A stretch of 64,000 nt of DNA from Dallia pectoralis (Eukaryota > Chordata > Actinopteri > Esociformes > Umbridae), in NCBI GenBank assembly GCA_029465975.1, contig CM055756.1, forward strand, positions 7,378,391 through 7,442,390, written 5' to 3'. Positions within the stretch are counted from its first letter, which is position 1. Each line of letters begins with the position of its first letter. The translations under genes were made by a program, and so were the position numbers. The notes beneath the pieces were generated by a model. The model worked only from the letters and a program-made list of their open reading frames with translations, was not told where the DNA came from and ran no database searches. Of the stretch, positions 26,656 through 38,930 are shown in pieces.

Positions 26656-27030
26656 ACACATCCTGGTCACAGATGTGCTGAGACTCCATGTAGACTACAC
26701 CCAGTTTCCTCTGTGTCCCGCTCGTTTTTTATTTCTCTCCACTTTTCTTTCTTCACTCTATATTTTACAGTTCTCCCTCTTCTCTCGCTCACACTTTTGT
26801 CAACATGTTCCTTTAACGCTCTATGCAGGATCTCTCCCCCCTATAGTGTACAGAGAGCAAGGTGGCACAATTCAGAATGATGTCACGTTACAATGTATTA
26901 TACATGCCACTCTTTGGATTTCATGCAATTCTGTAAAACAATTATAATGAATTGAGTAGTATTCTGATTTAACAATCCTACGTTTTTTGTTCTGCCGATA
27001 AAGCGTTTTGACTATTCATGTTAAAAACCC

Positions 27031-27445
27031 TATAGTGTGTGTGTGTGTGCGTGTGCATGCGCACCTGCTCTAACCCTGTGTGGGCATGTGCGTGTGTGTG
27101 TGTGCATGTATGTGTGTGTGTGCATGTATGTGTGTATGTGTGTGTGTGTCCGTGTGCCCGTGTGCCTGCTCTAACCCTGTGTGGGCATGTGCGTGTGTGG
27201 GCGTGTGCGTGTGTGTGTGCGTGCGTGTGTGTGCGTGCGTGTGTGTGCGTGTGTGTGTGTGTGCGTGCATGTGTGCGCGTGTGTGTGCGTGCGTGCGTGT
27301 GTGCGTGTGTGTGTGCGTGCGTGCGTGTGCCCGTGCGCCTGCTCTAACCCTGTGTGGGCATGTGCGTGTGTGTGTGCGTGTGTGTGCGTGCGCGTGTGTG
27401 TGCGTGTGTGTGTGTGTGTGTGTGCGTGCGTGTGCCCGTGCGCCT
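27031..27445. repeat. GT-rich compound array with conserved linker
   Basis: Four blocks of (gt/gcgt)n, each preceded by cctgctctaaccctgtgtgg (about 27064, 27166, 27338 and 27441), forming irregular 100-170-bp higher-order units. Confidence 0.93.
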
Positions 27446-27912
27446 GCTCTAACCCTGTGTGGGCGTACAGTGGGCCGGGTGGTATTGATGTCTAGAGCCC
27501 GTCACAGAGGACACTGGCTATAAACAGTGAAGTCATGCGGTAATTAGTCGTTCAGACCGGGCGGAGTGTGGGCCGTGGATAATAGAGAGAGAACTAATCG
27601 ATGTGGATTACTCTCTGTAACACTCTGACGGTGTTAATACAAAGTCCGTTTCCCTGGGCGTTTGGGCAGAGTGGGAGCACTTGGTGCATGTTGTGCGTGT
27701 GGGCGTTATCGACAGAGCACTTGTTGGATTGTTTAGTAATGGAGGTGGTAGACGGCAATTAGTATGGAACTGTACACATGTAATGAGCACCTTGTTGGTT
27801 TAGGTGGGAATATTCTAGAATAGCACCATGGACATCAACGTATATCATGAATGTGTGTTAGCTCTCCTTTAATTTACTTTACTCCTCTTCTCTAATCCCG
27901 TGGACTACCAAT

Positions 27913-28307
27913 TAGGGGTGCACGATTCAGAAAATGTCACGATTCGATTCGATTTAAAAAAAATTGGCTCACGATTCGATTCAAAGTCTATTTTCGATTC
28001 AAAAATGATTTTCGCTTCAAAAAACGATTCACGGTATGTAAATGTAGTTTACATTTTCCTAAGTGATTGATTGTAGTAGACATACAATTTTAAAGAAAAG
28101 AAACACAACAAATTAAATGTATTTTTATATTACGTTGTTTTCATGCTAAAATAAAAACTTTTGCAACACATTGCAACTCATTTCAGGACAATAGTAACAC
28201 TGCATTAAAAAAAAATTAATCGATTTTTGGAATTCTATGAATTGTTTCTGAATCGGCAAAGCTTGAATTGTGATTCGAATGTGAATCGATTTTTTTGCAC
28301 ACCCCTA
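27913..28307. mobile_element. hAT-type MITE with intact target duplication
   Basis: A 395-bp element begins taggggtgcacgattc and ends ttgcacaccccta, so its termini are inverted repeats starting taggggtg. It is flanked on both sides by a perfect 8-bp duplication, ctaccaat (27905-27912 and 28308-28315), the target-site size of hAT transposons. The interior carries gattcgattcga-type words near the left end, complementary ones near the right end, an AT-rich centre and no ORF, as in a non-autonomous element. Confidence 0.93.
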
Positions 28308-28325
28308 CTACCAATGTCATATCGC

Positions 28326-28406
28326 TCTGTCCTCGATTTCTGTCCTCGATTTCTGTCCTCGATTTCTGTCCTCTATTTCTGTCCTCTATTTCTGTCCTCT
28401 ATTTCC
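28326..28406. repeat. 13-bp repeat (ctgtcctcgattt)
   Basis: Six tandem copies; the first three have cgattt and the later ones ctattt. It begins 10 bp after the right target duplication of the MITE. Confidence 0.95.
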
Positions 28407-28635
28407 ATCAAGGTCTGCAGGCTTGAAAAAGAAGGTGTGCAAAAGGGCATCAATAGTTTAACCGCAAACTTTGTGCCAGTCAATGACAGGTTATAATGTA
28501 CCTCCGTCTCTCCTCTAAACAGGCAACTCCATTAGAACAAACACGCAGAGTAAACTGTGCCGAATTGAATGCAAGAAATAGAAACTTTGCATTTGAAAAT
28601 AACTTAATGTTGACACCAACGGTTCAGATATGGGG

Positions 28636-28934
28636 CAGTTCTAGTCTCTAACCCATTTGTGTACCTTCACGTCCGGTACCCTTACTTAAATACCCAGTTC
28701 TAGTCTCTTACCCATTTGTGTACCTTCACGTCCGGTACCCTTACTTAAATACCCAGTTCTAGTCTCTAACCCATTTGTGTACCTTCACGTCCGGTACCCT
28801 TACTTAAATACCTAGTTCTAGTCTCTAACCCATTTGTGTACCTTCACGTCCGGTACCCTTACTTAAATACCCAGTTCTAGTCTCTAACCCATTTGTGTAC
28901 CTTCACGTCCGGTACCCTTACTTAAATACCCAGC
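28636..28934. repeat. 59-bp minisatellite, five copies
   Basis: Units start cagttctagtctctaaccca and end ggtacccttacttaaatacc. Period is exactly 59 bp, with two single-base variants. Confidence 0.97.
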
Positions 28935-29439
28935 ACTTGTTTCATGAAGACGGACCCGTTCATACAATGCCTTTCAAAGAAATACACTGCCTCTGACAGA
29001 ATGTGTGTGTGTGTCACAATTAATATGCTATCCTACATTTGTTGGGATCTAAAAATAATGTTTTCTCATTAACATATCCCGACTGTGTAAGGATCTATTT
29101 ATCTCTCCCTGTTATTTTTTTATATTTTCTTTATCCCCCTCTGTTTCTTCTATCTCTCCCCTGTCCCCCACTTTCTTCTATCTTTTTTCGCCACCACTTT
29201 TTATCCACCCTCTCTTATTTTTCCTTCTCTTCACCAGCTTTCAGTGTCTTTTTTATATCTGCATTCCTCTATATACATTAAGAGCATATTCTGTCTTCAT
29301 ATTTATGTTCTGGATGTCTGCCACTTTAATAATGTAAAGTAGACCACCATACGTATTTCCATCTCTCTAGTTTCCATATCTCCATTCCTGTGTGTCTCCT
29401 CCCCATTTATTTCTCTCCATTTGTGTCTGTGCATGTGTC

Positions 29440-29635
29440 CCCCCTGTCTCCGTTTCTCTCTCTCTCCTTCTCTCCATTCCTCCCCCCTCCCTCTCTCTCT
29501 CCTCCTCTCCATTCCTCCCCCCTCTCTCCGTTTCTCTCTCTCTCCTTCTCTCCATTCCTCCTCCCTCCGTTTCTCTCTCTCTCCTTCTCTCCATTCCTCC
29601 CCCCTCTCTCCGTTTCTCTCTCTCTCCTCTCCATG
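29440..29635. repeat. Polypyrimidine array (ctctccgtttctctctctct)
   Basis: Four variable units of about 40-57 bp made almost only of C and T with ccattcctccc linkers. Confidence 0.93.
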
Positions 29636-30715
29636 CCTGTCACTCTGCTGACATGTTTGTCTGTTGTTTTTTGCTAGTAAACTATGTGGATTTGAGTGTG
29701 TCTAAATGGATTAGGTCTCACGCTAAAAGCCTTTACTGCACTGGATGCCATTCAATGAGAAGTGTCTGCTCTATTATGTCAGTAGAACCAACGCACAGAA
29801 GCATGTGGAACAGATACAGTCTTTGCCATTGCAAACATTACTAAGAGGATAAATTACAGCATATTTACCATTAAATGGTTTTACGCTGACATTATAGCAT
29901 TTAAATCACTACACACTCTGCTGTCATCACCGGCTCCTTATATAGTGTGTGTGTGTGTGTTTGTGTTGGTGTGTGTACTTACGTGCCTGCGCACATGTTT
30001 TTGTGGAATTCGTATTTATATACTTTGTTAGACAAAAGTCCAGTAAGAGAGTTGTAAAAGATTGAGTGAAGTGGACTGAACCACTTGACACGTTGGTCGG
30101 AATTAAAAATCTCATATTTGGAATCCTCAGACCAAAGGACGAATTTCTGCAAAATGTCCATTTCTGTTGTTTCTTGGCCAATGAAAATGTATTTTATTGG
30201 TGTCTTTATTTAGCATTCACCTCTGATCATTTGATGTTGAGATGTGTCTTTAACATTAATTTGCCCTTTAACCCTCTCTACCTTGTTACGTTGTATAGCC
30301 ACTTTAACTAATTGGAAGGAAGTTCCAATAATGTACTATCTACCCGACACACGTGTTAATTAAATGCAATCCAGACTATACGTCTTTTTGAGAGGATGCG
30401 GACTGTGTGCAATGTTGTGATGAAGGCAAATAACGGAACTTTGAAGAACCTACAAAAAACGACAACCAAAGCTACATACGGTGATTCCATATGTGTTATT
30501 TCATCGTTTTGATGTCTTCACTATTTTCCACAATGTGGAAGATGAGCAGGTGTATCAAACACGATTTGACTCTTACCATGTATTTCGATTTGATGACAGC
30601 TTTGCACACTCTTGATGTTCTCTCAACCGGCTTCATCCGGTTGGTTGTGAAAGATAAATAGATAGTTAAAAATGTATTTGTTGCTGCGATATCACTTTTT
30701 TCCCGTTTTTTCTAG

Positions 30716-30823
30716 ATGGAGAAGTTCGAAGAGGATCTGTCTCGCTCCAAGTCCTTAAGAGAGAAACAGGCCTTGGAATTTTCATTCCAATTGGAAGAGC
30801 TGAAAGGGAGATATGAAGAGCAG
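30716..30823 (+). CDS. cep112: CEP112 exon B (internal, coiled coil)
   Basis: This 108-nt, 36-codon, phase 0-0 exon has a strong T-rich tract and acceptor (cccgttttttctag) and donor gtcagc. It encodes MEKFEEDL through GRYEEQ. The central block RSKSLREKQALEF is one of the clearest matches to human CEP112, where the same block is also 36 residues by my recollection. The ATG at its first codon is an internal methionine, not a start: the frame is open through the splice from exon A. Reading on past the donor gives an artificial 69-codon ORF that ends in the intron. Confidence 0.9.
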
Positions 30824-32541
30824 GTCAGCGGGGTGACCATGGGAGGGACACGGGAGAATACTGTAACATATTTTAACGCCCCCAAACATGCTATAGTATT
30901 TCCTGTCCTTTTGGGATTTATGTAGGGTTATTTGTGGAAAAGTAGGAAACTCTGAAATCTGTTTAGAATTTTTTTTTTATTGCCTTTACAGTAGATATAA
31001 AAAGTCTTCACACCTCAATCTGCCCCAATCTAGTCAGTAACTTGTGTATCATCTGCCAACGCAGTGCGTGTCCAAGACATGATGGATGTTCTAGAGAAGT
31101 CTTTGTACCTGTAATATCCATCCTGTGTCTCATTCTCCCCAGGCACGCAGACTAGTGTCGCAATACCCACAGATGGTTCAAAGCGGCAAACCCTGAGAGC
31201 GGTGATATGCTGACAAGTACAGTGATGGTTTTCCATTAACGATTTGGCCGGTGGTGGAATAGTTGTTTTGAAGTGGCGCCTTCACTAATAACTCGTGATA
31301 CGGGCTTTATTGAGGTTCGATTGGATTTACGTGGTGGAGAAGTCCTTTTGTTTATTTAGTTTGTTTGTTTGTTTATTTTTTAACTTCTACTATGTTCGAG
31401 TTACGCCGAGGAGTTGCGGAAATGAGTGCGTTGTTGTATTGAACATCGATATCTTACAGTCAATAGGGAACGCTGAGGAAGCCAAAAACACAGTTGACAA
31501 TGAAATATATACTTATATTTTCATATTTGCCGTAATGCCACGGTAAATAGTGACGTCCACCTAATAGAAAATAGATGGGTAGTATTGAGAGTTATCCACT
31601 GCTCATAGTGTGTGATGGGTGTTGTGTTTCTATATCGTCTCGTAGGGAGGTTGGTGTGTCTCTTGGTCACCGGGTCAACCTTTCCCATTGATCCAATAAC
31701 AAAGAGACATTCTGCTGAGTTCACTTTAGTGTGAGTTTGAAAGGGGCTTCATGTAAGAGAGTTGTTTCCTTCTAATCTCCAGGCTGCCCAGACGTCATGC
31801 CGCCCCTTCACAGCCCTACTCTTTGACATTGAACTGACGTAGGGAGGTCACGAGGCTTTTATAGATGGTGTCATAACCTCTGAACCTGTGAAAACCCATA
31901 AACTGTCACGCTCTTCAGGTCGTTTGTCAAAAATGTCTCATGTATGGTTGGCCGATGTTACGACACCATCGTGTTAGTGGCGTTTGACAGCCATCGTCAG
32001 TGATGAGGATAATACTATGTCTCAAACAATGCTTTATTTCTAGCGTTGCTGGAGTCTGATTGTAAATAATGTGCAGCCTACGACTAGCAGCTTAATAAGC
32101 AGAATGGTTCAATTCCTATTTGCCACAGTTAGTTAGACTATTAACTTAATTAAAACTAGAGTAAAAACAATTTGTGGGTTATGGAAAGAGCGAAAGCTCT
32201 GATGAATGCTGGACTAAATGTCACTTGGAGTGTACAGTATTTTTTCCCACTCTATTCTCTTACATCGGATGATCATAGATTCTTTATTTTATCAGTTTGC
32301 TAATTTTGGGGCCCAAACTCAACTTTGTTCTCTAAATTGTGACCCACTTTTTAAATGTGGGAAATTGGAGGAAAAAATTGTAAGTTGTTCTATAAAAAAC
32401 ATTTTTTATGACAGATAATTTTTCTAATGGTTCAGTCATAAAGAAGAAAGCTGTTCCTCCAGCGATCTCTTTTTCTTGAATTAAAAACAGCTTAACTGGC
32501 ACGTTGATTCTATCTGCATCTGGATGGAGACGTACCAACTC

Positions 32542-33000
32542 TCCTCACTGTCCCAGTCCGCCCCTATCTTAATACACACACCCTGGTGTTCTCTCACTGT
32601 GCCGATACTGCCAGTCCTCACTGTCCCAGTCCGCCCCTATCTTAATACACACACCCTGGTGTTCTCTCACTGTGCCGATACTGCCAGTCCTCACTGTCCC
32701 AGTCCGCCCCTATCTTAATACACACACCCTGGTGTTCTCTCACTGTGCCGATACTGCCAGTCCTCACTGTCCCAGTCCGCCCTATCTTAATACACACACC
32801 CTGGTGTTCTCTCACTGTGCCGATACTGCCAGTCCTCACTGTCCCAGTCCGCCCCTATCTTAATACACACACCCTGGTGTTCTCTCACTGTGCCGATACT
32901 GCCAGTCCTCACTGTCCCAGTCCGCCCCTATCTTAATACACACACCCTGGTGTTCTCTCACTGTGCCGATACTGCCAGTCCTCACTGTCCCAGTCCGTGT
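32542..33000. repeat. 73-bp minisatellite, about six copies
   Basis: Units start tcctcactgtcccagtccgc and contain aatacacacaccctggtgtt. Period is 73 bp, with one 72-bp unit where a C is deleted. The last copy is partial. Confidence 0.97.
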
Positions 33001-33469
33001 TTGTGTGTCTCCATCTCCCTCCTCCCTCCTCTTCATCATCTTTGTAATGTTATCTTTTACGGATCCAGCTTGGCTTTTGTGTCAATAACCCTGCGCCTCC
33101 CCTAAAAATGAAATCATGCCGCTCACATGAACAGTAAGCCATTTCTTCCCCACTCCCATCACACTGTTGTAGTCTTACGGTTTATTAGTCAGTTCATCTC
33201 TGTCTCTCTCATACTCTGGATATATGAATCATGTGGTGGAATTCTAGTAGCTGGATCTGCACAATAAATCTAGTAGCTGGTACTGCACAATAAATCATGT
33301 TATATTTAATTTATTACAGAGCACATACCCTGTATTATATTAATTCTGTAGAACATCGTTGGTGATGATTATAATACACATACAAATGTTTTGTTTTTGG
33401 AAAACTGTGTTAAAGCATTTTTTTCCTATAAACAAGTTCTCAGTGCTCTGTTGTCTCCTTAAAAACTCT

Positions 33470-33590
33470 TGTATGTCTCTCTGAGTGTCTCTCTGTATGT
33501 CTCTCTGTGTGTGTCTCTCTGTATGTGTGTGTCTCTGTATGTTTCTGTCTCTCTGTGTGTCTCTCTGTATGTGTGTCTCTCTGTCTCTCC

Positions 33591-33645
<55 letters not shown>

Positions 33646-34140
33646 TCTGTATGTCTCTGTATGTCTCTGTATGTCTCTGTATGTCTCTGTATGTCTCTGT
33701 GTGTCTCTCTGTATGTGTGTGTCTCTGTATGTGTGTGTCTCTGTATGTGTGTTTCTCTGTATGTGTGTGTCTCTGTATGTGTGTGTCTCTGTATGTGTGT
33801 TTCTCTGTATGTGTGTGTCTCTGTATGTGTGTTTCTCTGTATGTGTGTGTCTCTGTATGTTTCTGTGTGTCTCTCTGTATGTGTGTCTCTCTGTCTCTCC
33901 CCTTGTCTGTCTGTCTGTCTCTCCCTTTGTCTTTCTGTCTGCCTGTCTGTCTGTCTCTCCCTTTTTCTTTCTGTCTGTCTTTCCCCTTGTCTGTCTGTCT
34001 GTGTCTCTCTCTATGTGTCTGTCTCTCTGTGTGTCTCTCTCTGTGTGACTGTCTGTCTCTCCCCTTGTATGTCTGTCTGTCGGCCTGTCTGTCTGTCTCT
34101 CCCTTTGTCTTTCTGTCTGTCTGTCTGTCTGTCTGTGGCA
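33470..34140. repeat. TGTC/TCTG-rich compound array
   Basis: About 670 bp of gtctctctgtat, (gt)n (about 33594-33643) and (tgtc)n words. Higher-order gtctctgtatgtgtgt units occur in the middle and (tgtc)n at the right end. The overlapping VSLYVCVS and RHTHTE ORFs are its translations. Confidence 0.95.
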
Positions 34141-35320
34141 GGCTCAGGTAGGGTGCCGAGGAGCACATTGTGTGGGGGATTAGCTTCAAAGCTGGATGGA
34201 GCTGAGCCCAGCCCCAGTCCAGGGCCCCTGCTGGCCTTTCACAGCCCCTTGCTAGGGAGTACTCGACAGGGATGGGACAAGGTCACGGGTACCTCTCCAT
34301 GGGGGAGTGAGAGCGGAGTGAGCAGAGCCTGGGAACAGGCCCGCAATTGCGGTGCTTAGGGTTTAGCATTCTCAACACTCCGCCACCAGGCTTTACCTCA
34401 CAGCAGGTGACTCATCTCAGATCTGCAGCGCTATGCAAATGCTAGGCTAAAAGAGCTAGCGCCGTAAAGTGGAGCTGTCCGAGTTGGCGGGGATCGGCCA
34501 TATCAACTGACAGCTTTGTATGTTTGTGAAGGGTTCTTTCTTTCGGAGGGTTTATTTCAGTTTCTTTCTTTGTCTCTATTCCCCGTCTCGTTTCTTTTGT
34601 AATTCCATCTAGCGATGACTCTTTATTCGCTGTGCGCCGGTCTGTTGGGCTAGTTTGTCCGTCGCCGTGCTTTTCAGAAACGATTCAGTGTTTCGTTCTT
34701 TCGTTTGCATCGTTCATCTGTCCAGAAAAAGGCTTTCAGTTGATCTGAATGTCTAAACATTTTAAAAGTGTAATCGCTACAACTGTCGTTTGAATCTTGT
34801 GCCGCAGTCTGTCAGGTAGAGAGTAGCATCTTGTTTTTCCCATGGAGTCGTGTGTTCGTCTGGTCCTCTGGTTGGGGCGTAATATACTGACGATAATAGG
34901 CATTGCCCTAACTAAGCCGATTTCCTCACACTGTCAGATTCACGGGGCGAGGGCAGCTTCGGTAGCCAGATGGCTAACCCCGCACACCCTCCCAAGCCGT
35001 CCGCTCCTTTATATATATATATATCGATCAGATCGGGACGAGACGAGAGATTGTGGTTTGGAATTAGCGTGACGGGTGGAAACACAGGGAGACATTAAAG
35101 GTGTATACGTTCATCGCCGCTGTGTCGTGCACACATCATCACTTTGTGAGCTCAAACACAAAGACACATTTTTTTATTCTACGCCGTCCCGCCCTGTGTG
35201 CACTAGTGGGGGCGCATGGGTAGGGACGGGAGGACGGATGGACGGACGGATGGACAGATTGTCATGACGACCGGGCTGTGGCTGATGGTGGTTTCTCCTC
35301 TCGTCCCGTCGTCCAATCAG

Positions 35321-35503
35321 ATGTGCGAGCAGCGTGCGGGGCAGGAGCGGGAGCGGGCGCGTCTGCAGCAGCAGCACAACGTGGAGCGGGAGACTCTGGT
35401 CCAGCAGCACCAGCGGGAGGTGGGCGCCATGGAGACGGAGGCACGGGCCGCCCTGCATCAGCACCAGCTGCAGACCCAGGAGTGGAGGCAACGCGACACA
35501 CAG
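35321..35503 (+). CDS. cep112: CEP112 exon C (internal, coiled coil)
   Basis: This 183-nt, 61-codon, phase 0-0 exon has acceptor gtccaatcag and donor gtaggg. It encodes MCEQRAGQERER through EWRQRDTQ, with a Q/H-rich core (LQQQHNVERETLVQQHQREV). The human counterpart has the same length and the same QQHN and HERE-type spacing as I recall. The exon is strikingly GC-rich at third positions (cggnag, gcg, ctg, cag codons) against its AT-rich intron. The initial ATG is an internal Met codon. Flanking G/C-rich simple sequence (ggacgg repeats at about 35225-35258) lies just upstream. Confidence 0.9.
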
Positions 35504-38420
35504 GTAGGGGGTCCCACCAATATCCTCTGATCCACACAGCACGTCTCGCCGCTTCTCCCCTGGTCACCACTTTTATTTTTTTTTTTTGACCTGCGATGGG
35601 GTGGCCGGCGGTTACGCTTCATTACCCGCTGCTAGGTGGGATTTTGGAGAGAAATTTTCTTATTTTCTTGCGACTGGTTGTGTTGAAGTAGATTAGTAGA
35701 GTTTGTATTTTCCCCCAAACGTCTGTATTTTAATCAAAATTCCAATTTGAGGAATGATTTCTTGTGTTAAAGGCGAATAAACGGAAAATGCTAAATATGC
35801 GGATTAGAAAGAAATACAAAAAGTCTCCCGCAGCCGTAACTTCTGATCTGAGGCTCGGTTTTGTGCTAGAAGTCAAAAGGACTTGAAACGCCTGAAAACC
35901 ACAGGTAGCCAGATGAAGGAGAAATCCCTGGGGTGCCGTACACCAACTCCGGCCTTTTATTTCCGACACCCTGGGCTGCATTTTACTCCTTTCTGGTCCC
36001 CCGTTCGCCCGGGTCCGTATCAGCCGCGTACCAGTAGAAGCATGGCACGGCAGACGCCCCTGAACCCGCTACCGAGGAACAAGCTGCACGGGACATTTTC
36101 TCCTCACCGCAGGTAGCCATCTCCCTCCCAGAACAGCACTTACTTTTCCCATTACAGCACCACAATTCAGCCACTGTGGCTAAATGGCTTAAGGGGATAT
36201 ATAGAAGGAGTGCCCAAACCCAGGCCAATATGAGACGGGTGATTTTCCATCTAACCCGTTTAGCTCTCCCTAGTCCCGCTCCGTCTCCTGCGTGGCTAGC
36301 CTGCTTGGATAGCCTGGAGACTCTGCGGGACGCCATGAAGCGGATCAACCCCCAACTGGGGGTGTATTTGACTCCTCAAGCCTCCACGTGAAATGTAGAA
36401 TGTCAGCATGGTGAGGGCTTGTTTATCGGTGCCTGGCTGGAAACTTGAGGTCCAGCCGTGACCGTTCTCTGTTTGGGGCAAATGGCGACTCGGAGATGTA
36501 TTTTACGTAGGAGGGCGAGTACTGATTGTTGCCAGGTTACACTAGTGTATGTGAAGTCTCGACATCCTGACACACAGGAAACAGTTGAAGACACATATGA
36601 CACACACCTGAACAAACTGAACAAACATCTAAACACAGTCACATATGTCGACATGAACACAAACACACACATGAACAAACATCTAAACACGTACGTCATA
36701 TATGCCCACACACGAGCACACACGAGAACAGGTTAACACACTATAAAAACACGGGCTACCACCTCACTATTTTGGTTCGTCTGTCTGCCAGGACCACAGT
36801 TCTCTGGTACGATTATGTTGGACCAATTGTAGTGCTGGTTTCTGAAATAAGTTACATTTAATTAATGTACAGTTTCATTGCTGTGATACTAACTAACTAG
36901 CTAACTAATGATACTGGTATCATCCAGAACGGTTTGCACACTGTTAATTTTTTATCGGCCTTCATATGGCTGGACTTTGCATGAAATATTAAAGAGCTGG
37001 AAATGTTGATGGTTTTACTTGAGCCAAGAAGAAACGGCGGACGTAGCTGAGGAGTTATGAAGATGGTGTAGTGTGATGGTGTAGTGAGATGGGCGATCAC
37101 TTAGAGATTCTGTTTGAGAAGTGCTGGAGCAGTTAAATATTTCAAACATTTGACAAGTTCATTGGTGATTCGCAGATTATTAGATGTGCTGAAATGCGAG
37201 TAGATGCTTATAATTCGGGAATACACGTACGTTACATTAGAAATAGATGAGCTTTTCAATAATAAGTGGTTAACATGAACGCTTTCTGAAACCATAAGAC
37301 ACTGCTTGACTGCCGTTATTCATTTCATGCTGCTTGGTCGATTAAATTTGTTGTGACACTTAAGCTTTATTTTACATGTGCTATTAGTGGACACGTTCCC
37401 ACTGTTTGATGTGTGAGGCCGGGTTTGACTAAATCCCAATGAGACAGTCGCTATTCAAAAGTCAGCAGCGACTCAAACGTCTGGTGAGGCGATTGAACCC
37501 AGGGCCAGCTGTCCTCTTGTCCTTCTCTTCCAGGAATCTGGGGATTATTTTGTTGCTTTGTTTCCCGCTGGTGAGCCCAAGCTGGCAGAGGGACTGGGTG
37601 ACAGTGTTATGACTGTGCCAGATTCATCCCCTTCATGTGGTCAGACTGAGCTAATCATTCTGAGACTCCTGGCTGGCATTCCCGCCACCTGACCTGTTGA
37701 GACGGAGAACGGAGGAGTCTTGGCTGACTGGGCAAAGGTGGAGGACAGGGAATCTCTATCCTAGACTCATCATCGTTTATTATTGTTCGAAGGGAAAGTG
37801 AAGACACGGGAGGCTGGTGAATGCAATGTGTGGACGATGTTGATTAGTGTACCGGTTTGCTTTCCAGTTCAGGTCAAGTTAAAGTGCCTGTGTGTGTCTC
37901 CTAGGGGGTTTGCTCAATGAGTAAAGAGAACTTCTTTCGTTTCAGTATTGGTGCGCTGCCCAGTTTAGAGTTGGCATTCAGCACACATAAAAATTAGCCC
38001 AAATGTTCCTCACCTTTCGGGCTTTGGTCGTGATAGCATCCGTGTCCCGAAACCCTGAACCGGGCTTCTGCCGGGCTTAAGGCCCTCAGTTATTTTTTTC
38101 AAGATCAAAGGATGAGCAGAAATGTGCAGAATTAGTTTTCCATACACGCACCTAGGACAGCAGTGCACAGTAAATGTGTTTCTGTGCAGCAGAGCCCGGC
38201 AAAAGACACAAAATGGAGACACACAGAATCCATATTCACCATATCTTCACCATATTCTCTTGTTTTAACTGATGTGGTCCCATCTTCCATTGTGTTATCA
38301 GATATAATTATAATGATGCTTATGTAGTCATGTGCTGTCACGCAGAACAAGCACACACCCCTGATAGACCTCTGTGTTGAGGTTTACCATGGATGGATTT
38401 GTTGTTGCCTACCTTAACCA

Positions 38421-38842
38421 CTCATAGGCAGCCTGTCAGGAAGTCCACCAGCCAATAGCAGAGAGAGATGTCCACTCATAGGCAGCCTGTCAGGAAGTCC
38501 ACCAGCCAATAGCAGAGAGAGATGTCCACTCATAGGCAGCCTGTCAGGAAGTCCACCATCCAATAGCAGAGAGAGATGTCCACTCATAGGCAGCCTGGCA
38601 GGAAGTCCACCAGCCAATAGCAGAGAGAGATGTCCACTCATAGGCAGCCTGTCAGGAAGTCCACCAGCCAATAGCAGAGAGAGATGTCCACTCATAGGCA
38701 GCCTGTCAGGAAGTCCACCATCCAATAGCAGAGAGAGATGTCCACTCATAGGCAGCCTGTCAGGAAGTCCACCAGCCAATAGCAGAGAGAGATGTCCACT
38801 CATAGGCAGCCTGGCAGGAAGTCCACCATCCAATAGCAGAGG
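38421..38842. repeat. 54-bp minisatellite derived from LINE RT, eight copies
   Basis: Eight units of exactly 54 bp beginning ctcataggcagcctgtcagg. On the minus strand each reads VDISLCYWLVDFLTGCL followed by a stop. This continues, in frame, the reverse-transcriptase fragment at 38800-38930, whose own copy reads SLCYWMVDFLPGCL. The words match the LCNWILDFLTGRP segment of fish LINE reverse transcriptases, so the unit was copied from the element. Confidence 0.93.
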
Positions 38843-38930
38843 GATAATTTCAATTGTTGGATCATGAGCTTAGTGATTAGCTGGGAGGGTGTTATGCTGT
38901 CGAACACTGAACTGTAGTCAATAATCACCA
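38800..38930 (-). pseudogene. LINE reverse-transcriptase fragment (motif A region)
   Basis: The minus-strand translation from about 38928 gives VIIDYSSVFDSITPSQL, then ITKLMIQQLKLSLCYWMVDF. It matches the FIDYSSAFNTIxPxxLxxKL...LCNWxxDFLTG block of L2/CR1/Rex-type LINE reverse transcriptases, including the catalytic Asp of motif A. The open frame ends at TGA (38802-38800) and then runs into the derived minisatellite. No other RT motifs were found next to it. Confidence 0.85.

Larger units (their letters stand above)
26157..30715 (+). other. CEP112 intron between exons A and B
   Basis: This 4.56-kb intron runs from gtatgc to ttctag. It contains a TG tract, a GT-rich compound array, a hAT-type MITE, a 13-bp and a 59-bp minisatellite and a polypyrimidine array, each listed separately. 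27480-27912 and 29640-30715 hold nothing recognisable. Confidence 0.85.
30824..35320 (+). other. CEP112 intron between exons B and C
   Basis: This 4.5-kb intron runs from gtcagc to aatcag. It contains a 73-bp minisatellite and a TCTG/TGTC-rich compound array. 30824-32541, 33001-33469 and 34141-35320 show no recognised element. Confidence 0.85.

Noticed and set aside
30716..30925. Independent small gene starting at ATG 30716
   Set aside because: The ATG sits at an exon start after a strong acceptor and is in frame with exon A, and coding ends at the donor 30824.
33440..34359. Overlapping ORFs of 187-296 codons on both strands
   Set aside because: They come from TGTC/GT simple sequence. Both strands and several frames are open because of the repeat.
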